DNA of 64,000 nucleotides from Rhizobiales bacterium Y(2018) (GCA_005502925.1 SCPD01000004.1:248001-312000); one strand, 5' to 3'; counted from the stretch's first letter, positions 50,688-59,456 are shown. Program-made: numbers and translations. The notes: a model not told the origin generated them from the letters alone.

Positions 50688-50714
50688 GTGTTCAAGTTCG
50701 GTCGAATATGGTGA
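50688..50714 (+). CDS. 8-codon leader frame upstream of LysR
   Basis: GTG at 50688 follows an AGGAGG site by six bases and encodes MFKFGRIW before TGA at 50712-50714. It overlaps the out-of-frame LysR ATG at 50708. LysR itself has no good ribosome site, so this short frame may deliver ribosomes to it by termination-reinitiation. It is too short to be confident that it is translated. Confidence 0.35.
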   Translation: MFKFGRIW

Positions 50715-51667
50715 CCAAGGCCGATCCGTCGCGATCGCCGTTACGCTTCACATTGCGGCAACTGCTTTATTTCGTCGCCGCCGGCGAAACCAAGAGCGTC
50801 AAGCTCGCCGCCGAAAGGCTCAATATCTCGCAGCCTTCGATCTCGACCGCCATCGCCCAGATCGAAGCCGAGTTCGATATCCAGCTCTTCGTACGCCATC
50901 ACGCGCAAGGCCTGTCGCTCACCCCGGCGGGCGTGCGTTTCCTGCAGGCGGCCAAGACCTTGCTCGATCAGGCCGAGGAACTGCACAATGTCGCCGACGA
51001 AGTGGCGGGTTCGGTCAGCGGCCCCTTGAACATCGGCTCCTTCCGTACCTATGCGCCCTTGATCATCTCGGAAGTCTGCAAGGGTTTCCTCGATCAGTTT
51101 CCGCGCGTGAAGCTGCATGTCTCGGAGGGTGATGAGGCCTCCCTCGTCGCCAAATTGCGCCGGGCCGAGATCAGCATCGCCGTCACTTATTCGCAGAACA
51201 TCCCCGACGACATCGATTTCGAGCCGCTGGCGCAATTGCCGACCTATGCGCTGCTGCCCGCCGATCACCCGCTGGTGGCCAAGGCGCCGATCCCTTTGAG
51301 CGACCTCGTCGAGCTCCCCTTCATCCTGCTCGATCTGCCCTTGAGCCGCGAATATTTCATGTCGCTTTTCCTGCGCGAGAATCTGGCGCCCAACATCCTC
51401 ACCCGGACCGAATATCCCGAAGCCATCCGCAGCTATGTGGCGAGCGGCTTCGGCTATTCGCTGGCGACCGCCCGGCCGCGCAACAAGGCGGCGCTCAACG
51501 GCAAGCCGCTCGCTTACGTGCCGCTCGCCGGCAACTATCCGCCCATGGTGCTCGGCCTCGCGACGCTGAAAGGCCTGCGCAAGACCAGCATCACCCAGGC
51601 TTTCGAGGCCCATTGCCGCCAGGTGATCTCGACCAACCAGATGCCCGGCATGGCGCCGCTCGACTGA
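50708..51667 (+). CDS. LysR-family regulator of the monooxygenase cluster
   Basis: A 319-residue LysR protein. HTH at about 15-75 (FTLRQLLYFVAAGETKSVKLAAERL, then SQPSISTAIAQIE) and effector domain about 105-310. The latter is closely similar throughout to the C-terminal domain of the fused flavin reductase (for example GSFRTYAP versus GAFHTFGP, and ASGFGYSLAT versus AGGFGYSLLS), implying related ligands. I start at MVTKADPS; upstream in-frame codons lack a better site. It lies within the cluster on the same strand and is probably its activator. Confidence 0.93.
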   Translation: MVTKADPSRSPLRFTLRQLLYFVAAGETKSVKLAAERLNISQPSISTAIAQIEAEFDIQLFVRHHAQGLSLTPAGVRFLQAAKTLLDQAEELHNVADEVAGSVSGPLNIGSFRTYAPLIISEVCKGFLDQFPRVKLHVSEGDEASLVAKLRRAEISIAVTYSQNIPDDIDFEPLAQLPTYALLPADHPLVAKAPIPLSDLVELPFILLDLPLSREYFMSLFLRENLAPNILTRTEYPEAIRSYVASGFGYSLATARPRNKAALNGKPLAYVPLAGNYPPMVLGLATLKGLRKTSITQAFEAHCRQVISTNQMPGMAPLD

Positions 51668-51704
51668 ACCCCAACCATCCCGCGTGATCGCAAGGAGTGC
51701 TCGG

Positions 51705-52160
51705 ATGACCCAAACTTTCAGGGCCCTGATCGTCAATGGCGCCAATACCAATCTCTATGGCGTCGACCCGAGTGGAGTCTACGGCTCCAAGACCTTGGCC
51801 GATATCGAAGCCGGCTGCCGCGCGGTCGCCAAGACGATGGGTCTGGAGCTCGATTTCCGCCAGTCGAATTATGAAGGCCAGCTGATCGACTGGATCCATG
51901 CCGCGCGCCAGACCGAAGATGGCATCATCATCAATGCCGGCAGCCTCACTTACACCTCGATCGGGCTGCTCGACGCGCTGTCGGCTTTCGCCAAGCCGGT
52001 CATCGAAGTGCATATGACCAATATCTACAAGCGCGAGCCGTTCCGGCATCATTCCTTCATCTCCAAGGCGGCAACGGGAATCATTGCCGGCTTAGGCCCC
52101 AACGGCTACGAATTCGCCGTCATGGCCATGTCTCGGCTGCTGAAGGGAGAAAAGAACTGA
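51705..52160 (+). CDS. type II dehydroquinase-like protein lacking catalytic Arg and His
   Basis: A 151-residue protein of the type II 3-dehydroquinate dehydratase (AroQ) fold and length. EVHMTNIYKREPFRHHSFIS and the Tyr in SGVYG are kept. The loop that normally reads NGPNLNxLGxREP is NGANTNLYGVDPS, so the catalytic Arg is Asp21; the INPxxxTHTS motif is INAGSLTYTS, so the catalytic His is Tyr84. It probably does not make 3-dehydroshikimate and may act on another cyclic substrate of the cluster. AAGGAG precedes the ATG, and its stop overlaps the next ATG. Confidence 0.9.
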   Translation: MTQTFRALIVNGANTNLYGVDPSGVYGSKTLADIEAGCRAVAKTMGLELDFRQSNYEGQLIDWIHAARQTEDGIIINAGSLTYTSIGLLDALSAFAKPVIEVHMTNIYKREPFRHHSFISKAATGIIAGLGPNGYEFAVMAMSRLLKGEKN

Positions 52161-53095
52161 TGAACGGCGAAGCCCTGGTTTTCTACAGCCCGACCGACGA
52201 TCCGACCGCCTGGCGGGACGCGCTCAAAACCGAGCTTCCCGATCTCGACTTCCGCGTGAGCTCCGAGCCCGGCAACAACTCGGAAGTCCGCTATGCGCTC
52301 GTCTGGAAACCGCCGACGGGGTTCTTCGCGCCCTATCCGAATATCAAGCTGGTGACCAATCTCGGCGCCGGTGTCGATGAGATCGTCGGCCGCAACGACC
52401 TGCCCGACGTGCCCATCTGCCGCCTGTCCGATCAGGGCATGGTGCAGCTGATGACGAGCTACGTGCTCTTTGCCGTACTGCGTTACGCCCGCGACATGCA
52501 GGAGTTCGAGCGCTCCACAAAACGCGGCAAATGGGAATTCATCCATCCGCGCCCGCTCGCCGAGATCAAGGTCGGCGTCCTGGGTCTGGGCGACCTCGGC
52601 GCGGCGGCGGCCATCGCCTTGGCCAATCTCGGCTTCGCCGTCTCAGGCTGGAGCCGCTCGCAGAAGCAGCTCGCCAATGTGAACTGCGTGTCGGGAGCGG
52701 ACGCGCTGGACGGCTTCCTCGCCGCCAATGAAATCCTGGTGAGCCTGTTGCCGCTGACCGAGGAGACGCGCGGCATTCTCGACAAGCGGCGCCTCGCCTT
52801 GCTGCCGAAGGGCGCCAAGTTCATCAACGTGTCGCGTGGCCAGATCGCCGATGAGGACGCCCTCATCGAAGCCTTGCGCAGCCGCCACATCGCCGAGGCG
52901 ACGCTCGACGTCTTCCACAAGGAGCCGCTGCCGGAAGGCCACCCGCTCTGGGCGCTCGACAATATCCTGATCACGCCGCATCTCGCCAGCAACACCACGC
53001 CCCGCATCGCCGCGCGCGATGTCGCCGAAAGCATAAGGCGCATCCGCCGTGGCGAGGAACCGCTGCACCGCGTCGACCCGAAGCGAGGATATTGA
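52160..53095 (+). CDS. D-2-hydroxyacid dehydrogenase (GhrA-like glyoxylate/hydroxypyruvate reductase)
   Basis: A 311-residue NAD(P)-dependent 2-hydroxyacid dehydrogenase. Visible are the Rossmann motif VGVLGLGDLGAAAAIALA, the arginine region NVSRGQIADEDAL, and the Glu/His pair in LDVFHKEPLPEGHPLW then ITPHLASN. GhrA reduces glyoxylate and hydroxypyruvate. It overlaps the dehydroquinase-like gene by one base (TGATG). It would reduce a two- or three-carbon keto acid released by the pathway. It is convergent with the fusion gene, with two bases between. Confidence 0.93.
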   Translation: MNGEALVFYSPTDDPTAWRDALKTELPDLDFRVSSEPGNNSEVRYALVWKPPTGFFAPYPNIKLVTNLGAGVDEIVGRNDLPDVPICRLSDQGMVQLMTSYVLFAVLRYARDMQEFERSTKRGKWEFIHPRPLAEIKVGVLGLGDLGAAAAIALANLGFAVSGWSRSQKQLANVNCVSGADALDGFLAANEILVSLLPLTEETRGILDKRRLALLPKGAKFINVSRGQIADEDALIEALRSRHIAEATLDVFHKEPLPEGHPLWALDNILITPHLASNTTPRIAARDVAESIRRIRRGEEPLHRVDPKRGY

Positions 53096-53097
53096 GC

Positions 53098-54270
53098 TTA
53101 AACGCCGAACAATCCTCGGCACTCCGCCGCAAAAGCTTCAGCCCCGGCGCCAAGCGTTGCGCCGGCACGCCGCGCCAGCACCACCTGGCTCGGCCGCGTC
53201 GCATCCGACAAGGGCCGCGTCACCAGCGCATTGCCGTCATAGGACATGGTGGCCGCGGGTTTCGTCGAGAGAAGGCTGTAACCGAAGCCGCCGGCGACGA
53301 GGCCGCGCGCCATTTCGAAGGAGGCGGTGCGGAAACGGATATGGGGCGTCAGCCCGCGTTCGCTGAACAGCGACAGGAAATATTCGCCACTCGGCGGCGG
53401 TTCGAGCAGGATCAAGGGCTCGTTCGCCAGCGCCGCCAGCGACAGGGTGCTCTCTTTCGCCAGCGGATGGTTCTCGGCCAGGAGCACATAGGGCTGCAAC
53501 TCGGTGAGCAATTCGGCCTCGATCTGGTCACCGAGATTGAAATCATACATCAGCGCCAGATCGACATCGCCGGCTTTGATCGCCTCGAGCACCCGCCGAT
53601 GGTCACCCTCGACCAGCTTCAGATCGATCTGCCGGCCCTTGGCGGCGAGCCTTCTCAGCACCTGCGGCACCACATGCGGACCGAAAGTGTGAAAGGCCCC
53701 GAGCCTAACCGATTCCACGCTCTGCGCCTCCTGGGCACGCCCATTGTCGATGCGCGACGGCGTGCCATAGGCGCGGTTGGCATAGATCAAGGGTGAGCCG
53801 CGATCGAGCGCGAAGATCTCCTCGACGCTGCCGATGATCACATGATGCGTGCCGATCTTCTGGGCCGACAGGATCCGGCAATCGAAAGCGGCCAGCGCAT
53901 CGACGACGCGCGGCGCACCCGTCGCGAGCGTTGTCCAGCTGGTGCAGGAAAATTTGTTGCCGTCCGCCGTCTTGTAACGCCCGGCGAAACAGTCGGAGAT
54001 GAAGGACTGGTCGTCGCGCAGCACATTCACGCAGAAGATGCCATTGTCGATGATCGCCCGCGCCGCCGGGCTCATGTGATGTACGCAGACGAGCAGTGTC
54101 GGGCGCGATGTGTCGGCCGAGACTGACGCCATTGCCGAGACCGTCACGCCGTGGCGGCCGGCGGCTCCTTCGGTGGTGACGACATTGACCGTGCAGGCGG
54201 CAAGACCCATGCCATTGAGAAAGCGCTGCCGGAGCGCCGGATCAGGCATCGTGTCTGGGGCTTCAGCCAT
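53098..54270 (-). CDS. flavin reductase fused to a LysR substrate-binding domain
   Basis: A 390-residue two-domain protein. Residues about 11-172 are a HpaC/RutF-type flavin reductase (VTVSAMASVSADTSRPTLLV, FCVNVLRDDQ, HVIIGSVEEIF), which would supply FADH2 to the HpaB-type enzyme. Residues about 186-386 are a LysR effector domain (LGAFHTFGPHVVPQVLRRL and GLVAGGFGYSLLS), with no HTH anywhere. GGAGGAG precedes the ATG at 54268-54270. A C-terminal effector domain recalls the MarR-like domain of the A. baumannii hydroxyphenylacetate reductase, where substrate stimulates activity; the same logic here is inference. Confidence 0.9.
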   Translation of the reverse strand: MAEAPDTMPDPALRQRFLNGMGLAACTVNVVTTEGAAGRHGVTVSAMASVSADTSRPTLLVCVHHMSPAARAIIDNGIFCVNVLRDDQSFISDCFAGRYKTADGNKFSCTSWTTLATGAPRVVDALAAFDCRILSAQKIGTHHVIIGSVEEIFALDRGSPLIYANRAYGTPSRIDNGRAQEAQSVESVRLGAFHTFGPHVVPQVLRRLAAKGRQIDLKLVEGDHRRVLEAIKAGDVDLALMYDFNLGDQIEAELLTELQPYVLLAENHPLAKESTLSLAALANEPLILLEPPPSGEYFLSLFSERGLTPHIRFRTASFEMARGLVAGGFGYSLLSTKPAATMSYDGNALVTRPLSDATRPSQVVLARRAGATLGAGAEAFAAECRGLFGV

Positions 54271-54284
54271 GGAATCTCTCCTCC

Positions 54285-55403
54285 TCAAGCCGGCAGGATG
54301 ACGGCCTCATCGAGCGGCACCGACAAAGCGATCTCCGAGCCGAGCGGCGCCTGGTCGATGGCCGCGGCGCCTTTGGTGCGAAGCTCGACCAGGCCGATGC
54401 CCGGCACATTGACGCGGGTCTGGGTATGCGTGCCCTGATAGATATGCGCGGCGACATTGCCCTTCACGATATTGGCGCCGTTGTGCCGCGGACCGGCAAT
54501 CTCGATATGCTCGGGCCGGATGAATATGTGGACCATCTGGCCGTCTTTCAGCTCTAGGCGGGCCGGCTGCCGGCCGTTCAGGCTGATCTCCGGGCAGACC
54601 TCGAAGCGGAAGTCCTGTCCACTCTTCTGGCAGCGCGCTTTGGGAAGCGCATTGATCTCGCCGATGAAGGACGCGACGAAGCCATTGGCGGGCTGGGTAT
54701 AGAGCTCGATCGGCGCCGAGACCTGCTGCACCTCGCCCCGGCTCATGACCACCACACGATCCGACAGGCTGAGCGCCTCGCCCTGGTCATGGGTCACGAA
54801 GATTGTGGTGAGGCCGGTCTTCTGATGCAGCTCTTTCAGCTCCACCTGCATCTGCAGGCGCAGATTTTTGTCGAGCGCCGAAAGCGGCTCGTCGAGCAGC
54901 AGCACTTTCGGCCGGATGACGATGGCGCGCGCCAGAGCGATGCGCTGCTGCTGGCCGCCGGAAAGCTGGCGCACCCGCCGCCCCTCCATGCCGGAGAGCT
55001 TCATCATGTCGAGGGCGCGTTCGACCTCCGCCTTGATCTCCTTGGCCGGCAATTTGCGCATGCGCAGGCCGAAGGCGATGTTGTCGAAAACGTTCATATG
55101 CGGGAAGAGCGCATAGCTTTGGAACACCATGCCGGTCTCGCGCATGAAGGGCGGCACGTCCGAGATATCCTTACCGTCGATACGGATGGCGCCGGATGTC
55201 TGCGTCTCGAAGCCTGCCACCATGTTGAGCAGCGTGGTCTTGCCGCAGCCTGACGGGCCCAGGAGCGTCATGAACTCGCCCTTGCGGATATTGAGCGAGA
55301 CCTTGTGGACGGCGGTGACATTGGCGAAGGTCTTGGTCACCTCGACGATGTCGACCGAATGACCGCTGTTGTTCGTGTTCATGCTGTTCGGACCACCTGT
55401 CAT
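54285..55403 (-). CDS. ABC transporter ATP-binding protein (PotA-like)
   Basis: A 372-residue ABC ATPase of the polyamine/iron (CUT1-like) type. Walker A is GPSGCGKTT, Q-loop VFQSYALFPHM, signature LSGGQQQRIALARA, Walker B VLLLDEPLSALD, and a C-terminal TOBE domain (about 285-370). It energises import by the two permeases. Its ATG overlaps the preceding permease stop (TGATG); an ATG seven codons later (55382) is an alternative. It is last in the binding protein, permease, permease, ATPase order. Confidence 0.94.
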   Translation of the reverse strand: MTGGPNSMNTNNSGHSVDIVEVTKTFANVTAVHKVSLNIRKGEFMTLLGPSGCGKTTLLNMVAGFETQTSGAIRIDGKDISDVPPFMRETGMVFQSYALFPHMNVFDNIAFGLRMRKLPAKEIKAEVERALDMMKLSGMEGRRVRQLSGGQQQRIALARAIVIRPKVLLLDEPLSALDKNLRLQMQVELKELHQKTGLTTIFVTHDQGEALSLSDRVVVMSRGEVQQVSAPIELYTQPANGFVASFIGEINALPKARCQKSGQDFRFEVCPEISLNGRQPARLELKDGQMVHIFIRPEHIEIAGPRHNGANIVKGNVAAHIYQGTHTQTRVNVPGIGLVELRTKGAAAIDQAPLGSEIALSVPLDEAVILPA

Positions 55404-56197
55404 CAGTGTGAATCTATCGCGAGGATCTTGCGCAGGCCGAGGAAGTGATTGGCCGCCATCAGGATGAGCATGGTGGCGATGATGAGCAGCGCCGAGACCG
55501 CGGCGACTGTCGGATCGGTGTATTCGCGGATATAGTTGTACATGGCGACCGGCAGCGTCTGGGTGCGGCTGGCCGTGACATAAAGCGAGGCCGAGAATTC
55601 GGTGAGCGACAGGATCGACGCCACCAGCCAGCCGCCCGCCATGCCCGGTATGATCAACGGAACGGTGATGCGGCTCAGCACCATGAACGGCGAGGCGCCG
55701 AGATTGGCGGCCGAACGCTCGAAATTGGGATCGATATTGAGCAGGCTCACATAGACGGCACGGGCGACGAAGGGCAGCACCAGCACGACATGCGTCATGA
55801 TGATGATGGTGAGCGTCTGGTTGAGGTTCAGATGCGCGCCGAGCAGCAGAAAGCCGAAACCGGTGGTGAAATGCGGGATGATCAACGGCGACGACAGAAT
55901 GCCTTCGAGCAGGTTCTTGCCCGGGAAGACATACCGCACGACCAGGAAGGCGAAGGAGGTGCCGATGACGAGCGCCAGGGTCGACGAGATCAAAGCGACG
56001 ATGAGGCCGGTGCGGAAGGCGCCGCGGAAATCGGGATAGGTGAGCGCCTTCTCGTACCAGCGCAGCGAGAAGCCATTGGGCGGGAAGGACAGGATCTCGC
56101 CCGGATTGAACGACGTCATCACCACGACGATCGCCGGGATCGTCATATAGAACAGGATGCAGCTGACGATCACCCAGAACAGCGTTTGTCTCCACAT
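55403..56197 (-). CDS. ABC transporter permease (PotC-like)
   Basis: A 264-residue inner-membrane permease with six predicted helices and the EAA-type coupling loop around NLGASPFMVLSRITVPLIIPG. Together with the next gene it forms the heterodimeric channel of a Pot-type importer. It starts 16 bp after the first permease and overlaps the ATPase gene. The substrate class (polyamine, opine or other cationic or carboxylated amine) cannot be read from sequence. Confidence 0.93.
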   Translation of the reverse strand: MWRQTLFWVIVSCILFYMTIPAIVVVMTSFNPGEILSFPPNGFSLRWYEKALTYPDFRGAFRTGLIVALISSTLALVIGTSFAFLVVRYVFPGKNLLEGILSSPLIIPHFTTGFGFLLLGAHLNLNQTLTIIIMTHVVLVLPFVARAVYVSLLNIDPNFERSAANLGASPFMVLSRITVPLIIPGMAGGWLVASILSLTEFSASLYVTASRTQTLPVAMYNYIREYTDPTVAAVSALLIIATMLILMAANHFLGLRKILAIDSH

Positions 56198-56213
56198 GCT
56201 CTTCAGGGCTCCA

Positions 56214-57068
56214 TCAGTGTATCGCCGTTTGCCGCTCGAGGCGGTTGGCGATGAGTTTCATGAGCGCCAGGCTGGCAAAGGCGCTGATCAATGCGATCAC
56301 GCTGAGCGTCGCGGCGAAGGGGAAGTTGAGGGCCGAAAAGCCCTGCAGATAGATGGCATTGGAGATCATCAGCACCTTGCCGCCGCCGATGAGCTGCGGC
56401 GTGGCGAAGGCGCTCATCGTCCAGGCAAAGATCACGATGAAACCCGAAATGATGCCCGGCATGGTGAGCGGAATGACGACCCGTGTGATGACGGTCCAGG
56501 GACGCGCGCCCAGATTGGCGGCGGCTTTTTCATAATCGGTGTTGATATGGCTGATGGCGGTGGCGAGGATGATGATCATCACCGGCATGGCGAACTGGAC
56601 GAGTGCGATGACCACGCCCGCACGGGTATACATGAAGGTGACCGGCTCGGAGATGACGCCGATATCCAGGAGCATCGTGTTGAGGAAGCCATTGGTGCCG
56701 AGCACCAACATCCAGGCATAGGTACGCACGATCTCACCGGTGAAGAGCGGCGTGATCGACAGGAGGATGAGCAGCGTCCGGACCCATTCGACCTTGGTGC
56801 GCACCAGCGCGAAGGCGATCGGATAGGACAGGATCAGCGTGAAGAAGGCGGTGGCGAGGCTGAGGACGAAGGTATTGATGACCGCCTTGAAATAGACTGG
56901 CCGGTAGATGCGGGCGAAATTGTCGAGCGTGAAGCCGCCGACATCGAGCGAACCCGGGATGAATTCACGGAGGCTGTATTGCAGGATCTCGGCCAGCGCC
57001 GCGAGGAAGATCACCGCGACGAGAATGGCGGGGACCAGGAAGGGGATGAGGAACGGGCGCTTGGACAT
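56214..57068 (-). CDS. ABC transporter permease (PotB-like)
   Basis: A 284-residue inner-membrane permease with six predicted helices, starting MSKRPFLIPFLVPAILVAVI, with the coupling loop AAANLGARPWTVITRVVIPLTMPG. The upstream frame (to 57146) is hydrophilic and atypical, so I do not include it. It lies 50 bp after the first of two solute-binding-protein genes. Confidence 0.93.
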   Translation of the reverse strand: MSKRPFLIPFLVPAILVAVIFLAALAEILQYSLREFIPGSLDVGGFTLDNFARIYRPVYFKAVINTFVLSLATAFFTLILSYPIAFALVRTKVEWVRTLLILLSITPLFTGEIVRTYAWMLVLGTNGFLNTMLLDIGVISEPVTFMYTRAGVVIALVQFAMPVMIIILATAISHINTDYEKAAANLGARPWTVITRVVIPLTMPGIISGFIVIFAWTMSAFATPQLIGGGKVLMISNAIYLQGFSALNFPFAATLSVIALISAFASLALMKLIANRLERQTAIH

Positions 57069-57118
57069 GGCAAAAATGAAAGGGCTGGCCCGCTTTGGAC
57101 GGGCCAGCCGATGTCCGC

Positions 57119-58144
57119 TTATTGCATCATATTCTCGGTGAACCAAGCCTTCCAGGTCGGAAGCAGCTTGGCCTGCACTTCATCAGGCGTGACGATCGCC
57201 TGGGTCGACCACTGCTCAGGCGTGGTGAAGATGCCGGGCAGCTTGGCGAGCTCAGGAGAGACCTTCGCGTCCTTGTTCATCGGCGAGCATTTGTGGAAGT
57301 CGCAGATTTCCTGCTGCACGACCGGATCGAGCGCCACATTGATGAATTCCTGCGCCGCATCGAGCTTCTTGGTGCCCTTGTTGATGCCCAGCGCGCCGAT
57401 GCCGACGACCGCGCCCTCCTTCGGAATCTCGATGGTGATCGGCACGCCGTTCTGGATCAGGTGATAGGCATTGATCGACAGCATGATCTGCACCGGCGTC
57501 TCGCCCGTCTTGAGCAGATCCTGGCTGGTCGCGTCCGACTGGTAGAAGGCCTTGATATTGGGCTTGAGCTTTTCGAGCAGCGGGACGCCCTTTTCCCAGG
57601 TCGCGGCGTCGCCGCCGGCGAGGATCGACGAGGCGACGATGATGTGGCTCGGATCGAAGTCGGGCATCGACAGCTTGCCGGCGACGGCATCCGACCACAG
57701 ATCGTTCCACGAGGTGATGCGGAAGTCCTTGGGCATCAGATCGGTGCGGAACACCGGGCTGTAGACATAAGAATAGACGCCGACCTCATAGTCGCCGCGA
57801 TCCGCCGCCGGATAGAGATTGGCGAAATTGGAGAGCTTGCTCTTGTCGAGTTTCTCGAACAGGCCGTCGGACTGATAGAGATAGCCGACATGGCTGGTCG
57901 TGTAGACCACATCCGATTCGGGATTGTCCTTGGCGACTTTCGCCTTGGCGAGACGGTCGAGCGTGCCGCCGGTGATGAACTCGACTTCCATGCCGGTGCG
58001 CTTGGTGAACTCCTTGGCGATGATGGCGGCGCCGTCCTTCCAGTTGCCGCCCCAGACACTGACGATGAGCTTTTCCTGCGCCGAAGCGGCGGTGCTGGCG
58101 AGAGCGATGGCGAGCGCGCCAAGGGCTATCATAAGCTTCTTCAT
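57119..58144 (-). CDS. periplasmic solute-binding protein, copy 1
   Basis: A 341-residue PotD/extracellular family 1-type binding protein with a signal peptide (1-22, ending ASAQ). The mature part begins EKLIVSVWGGNWKDG, and QNGVPITIEIPKEGAVVGI is the hinge region. It is near-identical in length and very similar throughout to the next gene upstream (58369-59394). It delivers ligand to the PotBCA-like complex. The His/Cys pair in CDFHKCSPMNKD near residue 285 is shared by both copies. Confidence 0.94.
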   Translation of the reverse strand: MKKLMIALGALAIALASTAASAQEKLIVSVWGGNWKDGAAIIAKEFTKRTGMEVEFITGGTLDRLAKAKVAKDNPESDVVYTTSHVGYLYQSDGLFEKLDKSKLSNFANLYPAADRGDYEVGVYSYVYSPVFRTDLMPKDFRITSWNDLWSDAVAGKLSMPDFDPSHIIVASSILAGGDAATWEKGVPLLEKLKPNIKAFYQSDATSQDLLKTGETPVQIMLSINAYHLIQNGVPITIEIPKEGAVVGIGALGINKGTKKLDAAQEFINVALDPVVQQEICDFHKCSPMNKDAKVSPELAKLPGIFTTPEQWSTQAIVTPDEVQAKLLPTWKAWFTENMMQ

Positions 58145-58368
58145 CTAGTCATTTCTCCCTGTTTTCATTGAATTATTCGTATTTTGACCTCGCGTAGCGA
58201 CAATGCGCTGGCAGGACAGGGACAATCTTACGGACAGGACTAAATCAGAAAATTATTATTTTCTGTGCGCTTGCTTCCAATGTTCCTAAGTAGAGGCAAG
58301 TGTCGCCCAAAAATGAAGCGCCAGGACGTCGCCGTCCCGGCGCGGATGAAAATGCCGAGTGACGCTGA
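58145..58368. other. spacer between the binding-protein copies with remnant of the amidohydrolase 3' end
   Basis: It holds no gene. The stretch ttattattttc (58253-58263), then 15 bases and aatgttcctaag, aligns without gaps to the sequence around the amidohydrolase stop (59454-59464, 15 bases, then gatgttccgaag). The spacer is thus the mark of a tandem duplication that included the end of the amidohydrolase gene. Confidence 0.65.
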
Positions 58369-59394
58369 TTACTGCATCATGTTCTCGGTGAACCAGGCCT
58401 TCCAGGTTGGCAGCAGCTTGGCGCGGATCTCATCAGGCGTGATGATCGCCTGCGTCGACCATTGCTCCGGCGTCGTAAAGATGCCGGGCAGCTTGGCGAG
58501 CTCCGCATCGATCTTCGCGTCCTTGTGCATCGGCGAGCATTTGTGGAAATTGCACAGCTGGCGCTGGATCTCCGGATCGAGCGCGACATTGATGAATTCC
58601 TGCGCCTTGTCGAGCTTCTTGGTGCCGGCATTGATGCCGAGCACATCGATGCCGACGACCGCACCTTCCTTCGGAATGGCAATCGTGACCGGCACGCCGT
58701 TCTGGATCAGGTGATAAGCGTTGATCGACAACATCACCTGCACCGGTGTTTCGCCGGTCTTGAGCAGGTCCTGGCTGGTCGCATCCGACTGATAGAAGGC
58801 TTTCACGCCGGGCTTCAGCTTCTCGAGAAGCGGAATGCCGACTTCCCAGTTCGCCGCCGTGCCGCCAGCCAGCACCGCCGAGGCAATGATGATGTGGCTC
58901 GGGTCGAAATCGGGCAGCGACAGCTTGCCCCCGACCTCCGGCGACCACAGATCGTTCCACGAGGTGAGCTTGAAGTCCTTGGGCATCAGGTCGGCGCGAT
59001 AGACCGGGCTGTAGACGTAAGAGTAAACGCCGACTTCATAATCGCCGCGATCGGCGGCCTGGACCAGGCCGGCGTAGTTGGCGATCTTGGCTTTGTCGAG
59101 CTTCTCGAACAAACCGTCGGCCTGATAGAGGAAGCCGACCTGGCTGGTGGTGAAGACCACGTCCGATTCCGGACTATCCTTGGCGACCTTGGCCTTGGCG
59201 AGCCGGTCGAGCGTGCCGCCGGTAATAAACTCAACCTCCATCCCGGTGCGCTTGGTGAATTCCTTGGCGATGATGCCGGCGCCTTCCTTCCAGTTGCCGC
59301 CCCAGATGCTGACGACCAGCTTCTCCTGCGCCGATGCCGCCGTGCTGGCGAGCGCGAGGGTCATCGCGCCGAGCACACCCCAGATCCTTTTCAT
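58369..59394 (-). CDS. periplasmic solute-binding protein, copy 2
   Basis: A 341-residue paralogue of the 57119-58144 protein, matching along the whole length, with a signal peptide to ASAQ and a mature start EKLVVSIWGGNWKEG. Differences cluster in surface positions and a few segments such as NYAGLVQAADRG versus NFANLYPAADRG, so ligand preference could have shifted slightly. It follows the amidohydrolase gene by 62 bp on the same strand. It probably serves the same transporter. Confidence 0.94.
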   Translation of the reverse strand: MKRIWGVLGAMTLALASTAASAQEKLVVSIWGGNWKEGAGIIAKEFTKRTGMEVEFITGGTLDRLAKAKVAKDSPESDVVFTTSQVGFLYQADGLFEKLDKAKIANYAGLVQAADRGDYEVGVYSYVYSPVYRADLMPKDFKLTSWNDLWSPEVGGKLSLPDFDPSHIIIASAVLAGGTAANWEVGIPLLEKLKPGVKAFYQSDATSQDLLKTGETPVQVMLSINAYHLIQNGVPVTIAIPKEGAVVGIDVLGINAGTKKLDKAQEFINVALDPEIQRQLCNFHKCSPMHKDAKIDAELAKLPGIFTTPEQWSTQAIITPDEIRAKLLPTWKAWFTENMMQ

Positions 59395-59456
59395 TGGGCT
59401 TTCCTCCGTGTTGGTGACGGCCCAAGTCTGTCCCTAACGGCAGGCAGAGAAAGTTA

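Noticed and set aside
55404-56195. N-terminal extension of the ABC ATPase frame by about 260 residues
   Set aside because: The extension overlaps the permease gene in another frame and has no ABC similarity. The ATPase family begins at about 55403.
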